A stretch of 64,000 bases of DNA, taken from an uncultured Bacteroidota bacterium (GTDB lineage: Bacteria > Bacteroidota > Bacteroidia > Chitinophagales > Chitinophagaceae). The DNA lies in contig CAIVKC010000034.1 in the NCBI GenBank assembly GCA_903906365.1, forward strand, positions 1 to 64,000. Reading direction: 5' to 3'. Positions 1 to 9,173 of this stretch are shown here, one piece after another (within the stretch, counting starts at the first letter, position 1; each line of letters begins with the position of its first letter). The notes under the pieces were generated by a model. That model ran no database searches, was not told the DNA's origin, and saw only the letters and a list, made by a program, of their open reading frames with translations. The translations under genes and the position numbers were made by a program.

Positions 1-146
1 TATTGAATTTCCGGTCCATTTGCCAATTTATTGATTATAGTGGATTCTATAGATGGGTGATGGTTAGCTGGTCAATCCGAATTTGGCAAAATATTATGGT
101 TCTGCGTTTGGACTATTATCTATTTATATAAAATGATATTCCTTTT

Positions 147-395
147 TTAAGAAGGCCAGCGAATTTTTGCTTTGACATTTAATATTTCAAGCCTTGATTC
201 GATAATGAATGTGCTCCCTTTTATCTGATGAATATAATAGGCAAGGTCTAGTTGAAGATCCTGGTCGTATGATCTTAATGCCGGACTATTAGTTGGTCTA
301 TTAATTCCATCAATGCTTATCATTTTGCTGAATTCAAAAAGGATTAAATATATGGGATAAAATAGGGCCTGTATTTGATCTTTCCATTCTTTCAT
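147..395 (-). CDS. Small hypothetical protein, doubtful
   Basis: An 82-residue open frame in AT-rich DNA at the window edge. I do not recognise it. The second half (LDLAYYIHQIKGSTFIIE) has a faint resemblance to the C-terminal tail of bacterial sugar transferases, where a D-x-x-Y-I motif is followed by a hydrophobic stretch, but the catalytic part is absent, so at best it is a remnant. No signal peptide and no clear promoter are visible. It may simply be a chance ORF in low-complexity AT-rich sequence. Confidence 0.2.
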   Translation of the reverse strand: MKEWKDQIQALFYPIYLILFEFSKMISIDGINRPTNSPALRSYDQDLQLDLAYYIHQIKGSTFIIESRLEILNVKAKIRWPS

Positions 396-635
396 CCTTC
401 TGATTGATGGTTATTATGACTATCAATTGTAGATGTAATATAAGGTTTAAGAATTTGTGGAGTTTTTTTTGGATTCAGTTACTCGGTAAAAAGTAAGACT
501 TTCCTATAGCTAGTTGCCAGCAATGGTAGTTTTGGAGGACATCACGGTTAAAAGGAAAGGAATTGACCCTAACTGGTTTCCCCCGGATTTAGAAATTATT
601 AATATTTAGTATATATTAATTGGCCTACCTATAAT
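396..635. other. Intergenic AT-rich stretch
   Basis: No ORF, tRNA-like fold, convincing hairpin or TAnnTTTG promoter was found here. Together with positions 1-146 it forms AT-rich flanking DNA next to the beta-propeller gene. Confidence 0.5.
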
Positions 636-3251
636 TTAATTTAAATGGGGAGATTTTCCCGGAACAACCTTAAAAGGTTGTTCAAAATGACCCTTTGGCG
701 ATGTGGCGACTAAGGTATATTTCCCGGGTTTAATGAATTGATCAAATTGTATAAAGTAAGGTTCATCACTTTCTTTTTTACTTATCACCAAATTCCAACG
801 ATACTCATTGAATCCGCTTAGACCTTTGATGGTGTCCTTCCAAATATCCTTATTGGTTTTGTCATGTATAGAAAGAGTAACAGTTTCTGCCTCGTTCAGC
901 CAAAATGTAAAGGAAGTTTTTTCAAGCGTTTGATATAAAGGTTCACCCCCATTTGAATTAAACCAAGGTGTTTTTAAAGGATGAATTTCGAATAATTGAT
1001 TCTGATGATGGGGGTCGTGTTCATTCAGTATTTTATGTATAGGTACGAGGTTTATTTTGTATAAACCCCTTCCGTACGTTGAGACCACTAAATCCATGGT
1101 TGGTAGATTGAACTTTAAATCTGACACCGCAGCTTGTGGTAAATTTGTGCCTAATACAGACCAGTCCTTCCCTCTGTTGATGGAAATATAGACACCCCTT
1201 AAACCACCGGCATATAAAATATTTTCATTCATTGGATCCTCCTTGATCACATAAATTGGTTCATCTGGAAGTCCTCCCTGAATACTTGTCCAATTTGCGC
1301 CATAGTTTTCTGAAACATATAAGTAGCTGTGCAAATCATCCTCGTTTATGCCCGTCATACAAACATAAACCCTGGATGCTTTAAAGTAGGAGGGGCAGAT
1401 ACTTCGAATATATTGATTAGCTAAACCCAAAGAAAATTCTTCCCAATGAGCGCCATCATTTTTTGAAACCCAAAACGCACCCTTGTCAGTACCTACATAT
1501 AGCAAGCCTTTTTTAAGCGGTGATTCAACCAATGCTCCTGCGGCTGCAGATTTTTTAGATTTAAATGCGGAGTTAGCAATATTGGGGCTGATTACTTTCC
1601 AGGTATCACCTCTGTCGATGGATTTAAAGATATAATTGCCTCCATGATACAAAGTATTATTTTGGTAGGATGAGATAAAATAAGGCGTGATATAGTTGAA
1701 TAGGAGGGTATCGCGTATAAATTTTGGCAGTTGAGGTTTGATTGAGGTTATTTTGTCTTTGGCTTTATCCAGCCGAATGGCATCTCCATGCTGCTGACTG
1801 TAATAAACTATATTTTTATCATAAGGATCGACTTGGGTTACACAACCATCTCCTCCATTCCAGGGATCTATCCAAAGATATTTCCAGGGGTCAGTGAAGG
1901 TTGTATTTAATTCTTTTGCAGGACCATATACGGTAGCATCATCCTGGGTGCCCCCATATATGGTATAACTGGATGTATCGATGGTAATATCATAAAACTC
2001 ACCAATTGGAATGTTGTTATAATGCATCCAGGATAGACCTTTATCTTGGGTCACATACAATCCCCCATCATTTCCTAAGGCGATTTGGTTCGGGTTATTG
2101 GGATTAATCCATAAATCAGCCTGGTCTAAGTGCAGCCCCTGGGCTGCACTGGGCGTCATATGATGTACCTCTCCACCGATGTAGGTAAATGTTCTTCCGC
2201 CATCTAAACTATGGGCAACGCGGATGCCCAAACAAAATACTTCTTCATCATTTTTCGGACTGACAAAAATCTTGGTAAAATACCACCCGTAAAGGGAAAA
2301 TATTTTAAATGGTTCCGCATGTGTTTTGGTCCATGTAATACCCCCATCGAGTGTTTTATAAAGTTCAGCTCTCTGATCGGCCGGATTATTAAGGTTATCG
2401 ACTAGCGCATAAGCTTTGTTGGAATTATTATAAGAAACACCAACACTTATTCTTCCCACATTTGCCCCGTAGGGTAAGCCATGGATGCATTTGACCCAGG
2501 TTTTTCCGGCATCATTACTTCTGTATACGCCACTATTTTCACCAGAAATTCCTGGAAAAACCTCCCAAAGCGTCGTATACATTATTTGTGGATTGGAAGC
2601 TGAGATTACAATACTATTTCCGCCCGTCATCTCATCGATATATAAGACTTGTTCCCAGGATTTGCCTCCGTCCGTGGTTCTAAATAGCCCCCTGTTTTTA
2701 TTTTTACTCCATAAGTGACCGATGACGGAAACCAACACAAAATTGGGGTCCTTTGGGTGAACAGCAATCGCTGCAATGGACCAGGAATCCTCTAACCCTA
2801 TATGCTCCCATGTCTTACCGGCATCCATGGAACGATACATGCCTGTACCGGGTAATGTAAAATTCCTCGGTTTTTTGAGATGCTCTCCAGTACCAACATA
2901 AAGTATATTTGAATTAGTAGGAGCTATGGCAAAAGCCCCAATACTATAACTGGCTTGTTCCTCGAAGATGGAATTCCAGGTAAGGCCATTGTTAATGGTC
3001 TTCCAGAGCCCTCCGGCTCCAAATGCCGCATACAGGGTACCAGGGTTTGCTGTATCTATTTGAACGACATTTGCCCTTGCGCTATTAACGGTGGGTCCTA
3101 GTGCTATCCAGTTTAAGTTGTATAGGGTTTCAGCCTTCATCTTTTTATAGTAAGGGTAGGAATTCATGAGGGGGGAAGGCTCCTGTTGTGCCATGGAATA
3201 GGCTATAGCAAAGAATAGTAGAGTAAAAGTAGATATGATAAATTTTGGCAT
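636..3251 (-). CDS. Secreted Vps10/BNR-type beta-propeller protein
   Basis: The ORF track starts at 3425, but a clear signal peptide (MPKFIISTFTLLFFAIAYSMA) begins at the ATG at 3251, giving 871 aa; the extra upstream part overlaps the neighbouring kinase gene and is probably not coding. About eleven Asp-box/BNR-like motifs (for example RSMDAGKTW, RTTDGGKSW, RSNDAGKTW, KTLDGGITW, KSIDRGDTW) run along roughly residues 60-740, as in sortilin/Vps10-like and xyloglucanase-type tandem propellers often annotated as glycosyl hydrolases. The last about 110 residues (GLSGFNEYRWNL, then PGKYTLVATSPKG) look like a FlgD-type Ig fold. No catalytic residues can be assigned, so enzymatic activity is unproven. 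It is likely periplasmic or surface exposed. Confidence 0.85.
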   Translation of the reverse strand: MPKFIISTFTLLFFAIAYSMAQQEPSPLMNSYPYYKKMKAETLYNLNWIALGPTVNSARANVVQIDTANPGTLYAAFGAGGLWKTINNGLTWNSIFEEQASYSIGAFAIAPTNSNILYVGTGEHLKKPRNFTLPGTGMYRSMDAGKTWEHIGLEDSWSIAAIAVHPKDPNFVLVSVIGHLWSKNKNRGLFRTTDGGKSWEQVLYIDEMTGGNSIVISASNPQIMYTTLWEVFPGISGENSGVYRSNDAGKTWVKCIHGLPYGANVGRISVGVSYNNSNKAYALVDNLNNPADQRAELYKTLDGGITWTKTHAEPFKIFSLYGWYFTKIFVSPKNDEEVFCLGIRVAHSLDGGRTFTYIGGEVHHMTPSAAQGLHLDQADLWINPNNPNQIALGNDGGLYVTQDKGLSWMHYNNIPIGEFYDITIDTSSYTIYGGTQDDATVYGPAKELNTTFTDPWKYLWIDPWNGGDGCVTQVDPYDKNIVYYSQQHGDAIRLDKAKDKITSIKPQLPKFIRDTLLFNYITPYFISSYQNNTLYHGGNYIFKSIDRGDTWKVISPNIANSAFKSKKSAAAGALVESPLKKGLLYVGTDKGAFWVSKNDGAHWEEFSLGLANQYIRSICPSYFKASRVYVCMTGINEDDLHSYLYVSENYGANWTSIQGGLPDEPIYVIKEDPMNENILYAGGLRGVYISINRGKDWSVLGTNLPQAAVSDLKFNLPTMDLVVSTYGRGLYKINLVPIHKILNEHDPHHQNQLFEIHPLKTPWFNSNGGEPLYQTLEKTSFTFWLNEAETVTLSIHDKTNKDIWKDTIKGLSGFNEYRWNLVISKKESDEPYFIQFDQFIKPGKYTLVATSPKGHFEQPFKVVPGKSPHLN

Positions 3252-3384
3252 GAATTCATATTTAAAATAACAAACCTTTTTTGGACTAATTTTCCTGTTA
3301 TGATTCATAAAAATGTCAAACAACAAGATAAAACGATGTATTTCTAAAGGGGATTGAATAATTAGCTTATAAAATTCCCATTTA

Positions 3385-5349
3385 TCACGGCACTGGCAGC
3401 GCAATGTGGAATTCAGTATACTCACCCTCCTTGGTATCTACCTTTATATCCCCACCATGTGCTTTTATAATCTCATAGCTGAGGCTTAAACCCAATCCGG
3501 TTCCCTGCCCTGTAGGCTTGGTTGTAAAGAAGGGTTGGAATATTTTCTCTACCACTTGCTGAGGGATTCCGTTACCGTTGTCTTTAACAGTGATAATTAT
3601 TTTATTATCAGACTCTTTTGTACTGACCGAAACAGTCGGTTCGTATTTTTCAGGGTATTGTTTCTTTTTTTCATTAACTGCATAGAAGGCATTGTTGTAA
3701 AGGTTCAACAGCACTCTCCCTATGTCTTGATGGACGATATTCAAATGCCCGATAGCTTTGTTGAAATCAGTTGTCAATGTAGCATGGAAGTTTTTGTCCT
3801 TGGCTCTTAGGCCATGATAAGATAGCCTCAAATATTCATCAGACAAGGCGTTTATATCAGTTAGCTCTTTTATGCCTCCACTTGACTTTGAATGCTGGAG
3901 CATGCCTTTTACAATGGCTTCGGCTCGCTTACCGTGGTGGGTTATCTTTTGTTCATTTTCCTGAATATCTTTTGCAAGCAGATTGACTTCATCAAAATTA
4001 TTATTTGCAATTTCATCTCTCAACTCGGTAATGAGTTCATTATTTAGGTCTGAAAAATTATTTACGAAGTTTAGCGGGTTTTGAATTTCATGAGCAATGC
4101 CTGCCGTGAGTTCACCCAGGGAGGCCATCTTTTCTGATTGGATGAGTTGAGCTTGTGTGGACTGCAGATTTGCAAGTGTCTTTTGCAAAACCAAATTGGC
4201 TTTTTGTTTTTGCCTGTTGTTGCGGTTTTGAATCAAAGCAAACAGTAATAATATTATTATTCCTGCGGACAAAGAATAGGTCCTTATGCTATTTCGCAGC
4301 GCATCTTTTTCTTCCTTGATTTCCTGTTCCTTCAGTTTCTGGTTGAAGGCGAAATTCTGCACTTGTTTGATCTTTTCCTTATTGAAGAGCGAATCTTTTA
4401 TACCATTGGATATCTTAAGGTATTTAAAAGCACTGTCAACCTTATTTTCCGATTCGAATACCGTTGACAGGAAGGTAGACGCACGCAGGCTAAGGGAGGG
4501 TACGGAAATGGTTTTGGATAGTAGTAAGGATCTTTTGGCGTACCATAGTGCAGAATCTACCATATTCAGATTTTGAAATAATACAGCCTTTCCCATATAA
4601 GACTGGCATAAATCATAGGGCAGGTGGGATTTTTCAGAGAAAAGCTGGGCAATATTGAATTCCCGCATGGCTTGCTCAAAGTTGTGCTTCTTCCAATAAA
4701 TATTTCCCAGGTAATAGTGATTTAGCGGCCAAGGCCTATTGAGGGCATCATCGTAAATAATAACACTATCAATGCTTTTCAAATAATATAATGCCGAATC
4801 ATATTCACCTTCGTCATAGAAACAAGATGCAAGATTCCCGGTATAGATTTCTTTCATATATTTCGATGCGACATTATTTATGGCCGTTTTAATATAAGGA
4901 ATGGCTAAGCCGGGTTCACCAATATTCTCATAAATTTCACCCTCTACTTCAGTGATTCTGTTCAAAAAGGCTTGGTCCTTTGATTTTTCAGCCATTTCAC
5001 GTGCCTTGGAAATATAGCGAAGGGCAATGGAATCATTTCCTTCTTCTGAAAAGGCGATAGAAATGCATTCATACAGACCTTCTGTATAATGAGATAAACC
5101 AGCTTTTTCTATCTTTTCATTGATTGCCTGGTCTTTGATTAGTTCTAATCCAATATTAGCGTAGTACAAACAGGAGTCGGGCTTGGTAAATCGGAATTCT
5201 TTGGCCAGGGTGTAGACAGCCAAGGTCTTTTGTACGGCATTGTTTGAAATATCCAGCATATTCTCCAGACTATCGACCATATGTGGATCCTGGGCCAGTG
5301 CCGTGGTTGACAAACAAATAGAAAAAAAAGCGGCAATTAAAAATTTCAT
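3385..5349 (-). CDS. TPR-containing sensor histidine kinase
   Basis: A 654-aa protein with a signal peptide (MKFLIAAFFSICLSTTALAQ), a periplasmic array of TPR-like helices to about residue 330, one transmembrane segment near 355-376 (AGIIILLLFALI), a short coiled coil, a HisKA dimerisation helix with phospho-acceptor His near 420 (LTAGIAHEIQNPLN), and a C-terminal HATPase domain with N-box (NLYNNAFYAV), G1 (DNGNGIP) and G2 (GQGTGLGLSL). This is the architecture of Bacteroidota TPR sensor kinases that autophosphorylate and pass phosphate to a response regulator. No response regulator lies nearby, so the partner is unknown. A decayed relative lies just upstream at 5719-6126. Confidence 0.92.
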   Translation of the reverse strand: MKFLIAAFFSICLSTTALAQDPHMVDSLENMLDISNNAVQKTLAVYTLAKEFRFTKPDSCLYYANIGLELIKDQAINEKIEKAGLSHYTEGLYECISIAFSEEGNDSIALRYISKAREMAEKSKDQAFLNRITEVEGEIYENIGEPGLAIPYIKTAINNVASKYMKEIYTGNLASCFYDEGEYDSALYYLKSIDSVIIYDDALNRPWPLNHYYLGNIYWKKHNFEQAMREFNIAQLFSEKSHLPYDLCQSYMGKAVLFQNLNMVDSALWYAKRSLLLSKTISVPSLSLRASTFLSTVFESENKVDSAFKYLKISNGIKDSLFNKEKIKQVQNFAFNQKLKEQEIKEEKDALRNSIRTYSLSAGIIILLLFALIQNRNNRQKQKANLVLQKTLANLQSTQAQLIQSEKMASLGELTAGIAHEIQNPLNFVNNFSDLNNELITELRDEIANNNFDEVNLLAKDIQENEQKITHHGKRAEAIVKGMLQHSKSSGGIKELTDINALSDEYLRLSYHGLRAKDKNFHATLTTDFNKAIGHLNIVHQDIGRVLLNLYNNAFYAVNEKKKQYPEKYEPTVSVSTKESDNKIIITVKDNGNGIPQQVVEKIFQPFFTTKPTGQGTGLGLSLSYEIIKAHGGDIKVDTKEGEYTEFHIALPVP

Positions 5350-5718
5350 CTAAAAGAAATTATCTGATTTAAAAGAAAGAGGGACATTAAATGAAAAGTC
5401 TTCCTTCGTTCTCATTTAAGCCCATCCTATCGATATTCCCTAAAGGATCGTATTCTGAATTATTGACTAAATGGATTCGGGAATTACATGTTTCTGGCTA
5501 CCGGTATTTGAATATTACATTCATTCCCAGAGTTTTAAACTAGCTTTTACATAAATGGATTAAATAAAGCCCAATAATCAATCCCAGATGACCAGAAATG
5601 ATACTGCTTTGAAGGTACTTAAAACGGCTAAATTATTATGAATTTATGAACATCCTGAAAGTATCGGAAAATGGGCGATAATTTCCAACAATAAAGTTTC
5701 TTATATTTCAGTAATTAG
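5350..5718. other. Intergenic region between kinase and kinase remnant
   Basis: About 370 bases of AT-rich DNA. It contains a 50-codon plus-strand ORF starting at 5391 (MKSLPSFSFKPILSIF) that I do not recognise and do not call as a gene. No promoter or terminator is convincing. It may be degraded DNA left from the same event that decayed the neighbouring kinase copy. Confidence 0.4.
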
Positions 5719-6126
5719 CTATTTGCCATCAGCATCATATTGGTAACCGGACCTGCAATTTGGTATACGGACCCTACATGGCAAGCCCTTATATTTTCCA
5801 TCCTGTATTTTAATGATAATATAGGTCAAAGTTTTACCCGGTCCCGTTCCCTGTCCAATAGGCGGAGTGGAAGATAAGTTAAAGGGGTTTATCCAGAACT
5901 TTTTGAAAGAATTACCGTGGTCATGGTGCTTCACACGGATGATTCTCTGGTGGAGCGGAATACTTACTATGATGTCTGAATGAACGAGGAATGGAAACTT
6001 TACCAGCGGACCTGAATCGGCACCTATACCTAGGTCACTACTTTCAAAACGAGCAACCAGATTCCCACCTAAAAAATCATTACTGAAGGCAAATAAACGT
6101 AGACTATCAACAAACAATAAGGACAT
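5719..6126 (-). pseudogene. Decayed histidine kinase (HATPase) remnant
   Basis: The 135-aa frame is not a functional protein, but its second half aligns by eye with the HATPase domain of the intact kinase next door: RVKHHDHGN corresponds to TVKDNGNGIP, NPFNLSSTPPIGQGTG to QPFFTTKPTGQGTG, and KTLTYIIIKIQDGK to LSLSYEIIKAHGGD. The G2 glycine-rich box survives while the G1 Asp, the LGLSLS segment and the HGG end are altered, and no HisKA part remains in frame. The AT-rich context and strand shared with the intact kinase suggest a decayed duplicate or transferred copy. The upstream boundary of the remnant is unclear. Confidence 0.6.
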
Positions 6127-6171
6127 AACCTCCTGATTCTCTGCATAGAACCTGCTTCCTACGGGGCTCGC

Positions 6172-7560
6172 CTACTTCCCAATACAAAACTTGCTAAATA
6201 TATAGTCTAGCTGATCTTCACTGGTTATTTCTCCTGTAATTTCTCCTATAAAGTGCAGGCACCGGCGAATGTCAGGAGCGAGCAGGTCCCCTGGAATTTT
6301 TTCCAACAAACCTTTTTTTACCTCACTCAAGGAGGATAGGACGTTTTGCAAGGCCTGGTAATGGCGGACATTGGTGACAATAGTTCCTTCACCGGAATGG
6401 TAGCCTGATAATACTTTATTCACAAGGGCGGATTTGAGGGATTCGATATGCCGCTTCACTTTGGCTGAGATTAAAACGGCGTCTTTGAATTGGCTGAATT
6501 TCTCCCGCATTACAACTTCCCCGGCCAGGTCAATTTTATTGATTACGGCCAGAAACCGGGTTCCCTGTCTTTGAAGTTCAGCTATTTTGGATACTATTTC
6601 TTCGAGTTCATCTGATGCCTCAAACAGGTAGATGACCAGATCTGCCTGCCTGATCTTTTCGAGGCTTCTTTCCACCCCCATGCCTTCAATAATGTCGGCG
6701 GTGTGTTGCCTTATCCCTGCAGTATCCACCAGTCTAAAGAGAATCCCTTCTATATTGAGGATCTCCTCAATGGTATCGCGGGTTGTACCGGCAATTTCGC
6801 TGACAATGGCCCTGTTTTCGTTGAGCAGGGTATTCAACAGCGTGGATTTACCTGCGTTGGGCTTACCCACGATGGCCACCTGGACGCCGTTTTTAATGAC
6901 GTTTCCCAGCCGGAAGGATTCCAGCAGGGTCAGGGTCCTGGATTCCGCATCCGAGATCAGTTCAAAGAATTGGGCCCGGTCGGCAAATTCTACATCTTCC
7001 TGCGAGAAATCAAGTTCCAGTTCAATCAGGGAGGAGAACCTGAGCAGCTGTTCCCGAAGTGCCCTGAGGTCATGGGAAAACCCACCCCGAAGGCTGCTAA
7101 GGGCTGTTTTGCGGGAGGCTTCCGTATTGCTTGCAATGATATCTGCAACAGCTTCTGCCTGGGTCAGGTCAAGTTTTCCGTTGAGAAAGGCACGCTGGGT
7201 AAATTCACCTGGTTTGGCAAGACGGGCCCCGCCTTGCAAGAGGGCCTGGAGGATGAGATCCTGTATATAGGGGGAGCCATGACAGGATATTTCCACCACT
7301 TCTTCCCCTGTATAGGATCTGGGAGCTTTATAGAGCGCCAGGACTACTTCGTCCAGCAGCCTTCCCTGATGCTGAAGGAAGCCCACGTGCAGGGTATGGG
7401 AGGGCTGTGCCGCCAAATCCCGGGAGGGAAACAGGGCATTGGTGATGGAAATGCTTTGTTTGCCGCTGAGCCGAAGGACCCCGATGGCCCCGATCCCGGG
7501 TGGTGTGGCCAGGGCCACAATGGTATCATCCCATCCGGCCAGTTTACCAAGCATAGTCAA
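6172..7560 (-). CDS. mnmE: tRNA uridine-5-carboxymethylaminomethyl(34) GTPase MnmE
   Basis: 462 aa, normal for MnmE. With MnmG this protein installs the carboxymethylaminomethyl group on U34 of tRNAs, in the cytoplasm. The N-terminal tetrahydrofolate-binding domain starts with DDTIVALATPPGIGAIGVLRLSG; a G domain is embedded in helices, with P-loop VGKPNAGKST near 229-236, switch GTTRDTIEE, DTAGIR and NKID; the C terminus ends in the conserved CIGK, whose Cys is characteristic. The start could be the first or third codon (MTMLGKL). The gene stands alone; a strong bidirectional terminator separates it from the tonB gene. Confidence 0.97.
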   Translation of the reverse strand: MTMLGKLAGWDDTIVALATPPGIGAIGVLRLSGKQSISITNALFPSRDLAAQPSHTLHVGFLQHQGRLLDEVVLALYKAPRSYTGEEVVEISCHGSPYIQDLILQALLQGGARLAKPGEFTQRAFLNGKLDLTQAEAVADIIASNTEASRKTALSSLRGGFSHDLRALREQLLRFSSLIELELDFSQEDVEFADRAQFFELISDAESRTLTLLESFRLGNVIKNGVQVAIVGKPNAGKSTLLNTLLNENRAIVSEIAGTTRDTIEEILNIEGILFRLVDTAGIRQHTADIIEGMGVERSLEKIRQADLVIYLFEASDELEEIVSKIAELQRQGTRFLAVINKIDLAGEVVMREKFSQFKDAVLISAKVKRHIESLKSALVNKVLSGYHSGEGTIVTNVRHYQALQNVLSSLSEVKKGLLEKIPGDLLAPDIRRCLHFIGEITGEITSEDQLDYIFSKFCIGK

Positions 7561-7665
7561 ACATTTTATCCATCTTTCCGGGAAAATTAACCTGAATCAA
7601 ATTTTTCATGGGGTAAAAATACGCAATACTCGCCGCTGATTAGGGCCGCAGCCATATGGATCCAT

Positions 7666-7701
7666 AAAAAATCCCTCCACTTTGGGGTGGAGGGATTTTT
7701 T
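7666..7701. terminator. Bidirectional intrinsic terminator
   Basis: A perfect 15-bp stem: AAAAAATCCCTCCAC at 7666-7680 pairs with GTGGAGGGATTTTTT at 7687-7701 around a 6-nt loop. A-tract and T-tract on either side allow termination in both directions. It ends the exbB-exbD-exbD-tonB operon on the minus strand and insulates it from mnmE. Confidence 0.9.
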
Positions 7702-7719
7702 AATAAGATAAAACAAAGA

Positions 7720-8547
7720 TTATTGCGCTTCCAGCTTAAATACGATTGGCTGCTTTTTCTGAGATTTTACCTGCCTGCCATTTTGGATGGCCGGTGTCCA
7801 TTTACCACTCTTTTTAATTACCCTGACTGCTTCTTCCCTCAGCCCTCCGTCGGTAGGACCGCTGATGGCTTCCACATTACTTACATTACCTTCCTTATCC
7901 ACAATGAACTGGACGATCACAGATCCCTGGATCTCATTGTTCACTGCTTCCTCGGGATAATGGAGGGTTTTGCCCAGATAACGGGACCAGGCGCCCTGTC
8001 CACCCGGATAATCTGATTCTATTTCCACCTTGGTGAAGGTCTGATCGTAGTCGGTCTCATCCTTTTTAGGGGCTTCCACCACACCTTTACCCTGGTCAAC
8101 GGGGGCAGCAAGGCCTTCATCCTTGATACCTTCCTGGTTTACAGTACCGATCTTGGTATCTTCCAGCTTTTCCTGCTCAGGCGGCTTCTCATCTTCCTTG
8201 ACCTGTTCGTCCTTTACAATTTTTGGGGGCGTAAACTTGGCCATTTCTACTTTGGGCGGCTCCACTTTGGGTGGCGGGGGAGGAGGAGGTTCATTTTTCT
8301 TCTCTTCCTTTACGTCTTCCAGCTGTACGTCCTGGACGACCATCTCCTGCTTTTTGCTGCTGGAGGCGATTACTCCTGCCAGCAGATAACCGACAAATAA
8401 AAGTGCAATAAGGGCTCCCAGGCTGATAAGGGCCATGGTCAGTCTCTTGTTGTACGTTTTACGCAGGTCATAAGCGCCGTACTCCTTGTTCCTGCCATCA
8501 AAGATGATATCGAGGATATCGGCGTTTAATATTTTATTTACTTCCAT
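7720..8547 (-). CDS. tonB: Energy transducer TonB
   Basis: 275 aa. A cytoplasmic N-terminal segment carries LDIIFDGRNKEYGAYDLR, shared with the second TonB of this window; then one transmembrane helix (about 36-58), a Pro/Lys/Glu-rich periplasmic spacer (NEPPPPPPPKVEPPKVE), and a C-terminal TonB domain (DYPGGQGAWSRYLGKTLHYP to the end). It couples the inner-membrane proton motive force, through ExbB/ExbD, to outer-membrane TonB-dependent receptors. It is the last gene of the exbB-exbD-exbD-tonB operon and is followed by a strong terminator. Confidence 0.95.
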   Translation of the reverse strand: MEVNKILNADILDIIFDGRNKEYGAYDLRKTYNKRLTMALISLGALIALLFVGYLLAGVIASSSKKQEMVVQDVQLEDVKEEKKNEPPPPPPPKVEPPKVEMAKFTPPKIVKDEQVKEDEKPPEQEKLEDTKIGTVNQEGIKDEGLAAPVDQGKGVVEAPKKDETDYDQTFTKVEIESDYPGGQGAWSRYLGKTLHYPEEAVNNEIQGSVIVQFIVDKEGNVSNVEAISGPTDGGLREEAVRVIKKSGKWTPAIQNGRQVKSQKKQPIVFKLEAQ

Positions 8548-8607
8548 TGTGCGTTTGTTTATTAATTAGACTCTGATGGGACAAAATTCCATAAAAATTC
8601 AGCCCTG

Positions 8608-9141
8608 TTATTTAATCCCGTTGGCCTGTTCGGTCGCCTGAACAATTTTGTATTCATCAGGGGATATGTCCACCAGGGCAAATCGCTTCACAGCATCTAT
8701 GGTCATTTCATCCAGGATATTGACCGTGTTCTTGTAGGTAGCGTCCACGGTTGGCTTCAGAACCACCACAAAGTCCTTGGGGTCGGTCCTTCTCTTTTTA
8801 TCAAGAATCACGTCCCGGATGGCCTTAAAATTGGAGCCCTGCACTTTGGTGGGATCATCGCCTTCGTAATAATAAACCTGGTCGTTCTTGCCAAGCATGA
8901 TGGTCAGTACGGCCGAGGCCTTGACCTTATTCTGTTCCTCGGGTTTATCCACATCCTTGGGCAGAAACAGTTTCATGGCTGTTGGCTGGCTCATGGTAGT
9001 CGTGAAGATAAAAAAGGTGATCAGCAGGAATCCAAGATCCACCATGGGAGTCAGGTCCACACGGGTGGAGAGCTTTTTGCCTTTTTTGACACCAGGTCCT
9101 TTTTTATGACCACCACCGCTCGAGGTATCTAATTCTGCCAT
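8608..9141 (-). CDS. exbD: ExbD/TolR family biopolymer transporter (second copy)
   Basis: 177 aa with a Gly/Lys-rich cytoplasmic head, one transmembrane helix containing the essential membrane Asp (DLTPMVDLGFLLITFFIF), and a periplasmic domain. ExbD forms the proton-conducting stator with ExbB. It lies 32 bases downstream of another exbD and 60 upstream of tonB in one operon. The periplasmic part (DPKDFVVVLKPTVDATYKN) keeps the usual ExbD fold signature. Two different ExbDs may assemble as a heteromer, which is inference. Confidence 0.93.
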   Translation of the reverse strand: MAELDTSSGGGHKKGPGVKKGKKLSTRVDLTPMVDLGFLLITFFIFTTTMSQPTAMKLFLPKDVDKPEEQNKVKASAVLTIMLGKNDQVYYYEGDDPTKVQGSNFKAIRDVILDKKRRTDPKDFVVVLKPTVDATYKNTVNILDEMTIDAVKRFALVDISPDEYKIVQATEQANGIK

Positions 9142-9173
9142 AATAAAGCGTTTTAAATAATGAATTAATGTCC

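Noticed and set aside
3-131. Open plus-strand frame at the left window edge
   Set aside because: About 42 codons, no recognisable motif, could be the tail of a truncated gene but nothing supports it.
5391-5543. 50-codon plus-strand ORF (MKSLPSFSF start)
   Set aside because: Not recognised, no promoter box, in a region that looks degraded.
6703-7590. 295-aa plus-strand ORF antisense to mnmE
   Set aside because: mnmE is intact on the other strand with all motifs; this frame has no recognisable domain and is a shadow of GC-rich coding sequence.
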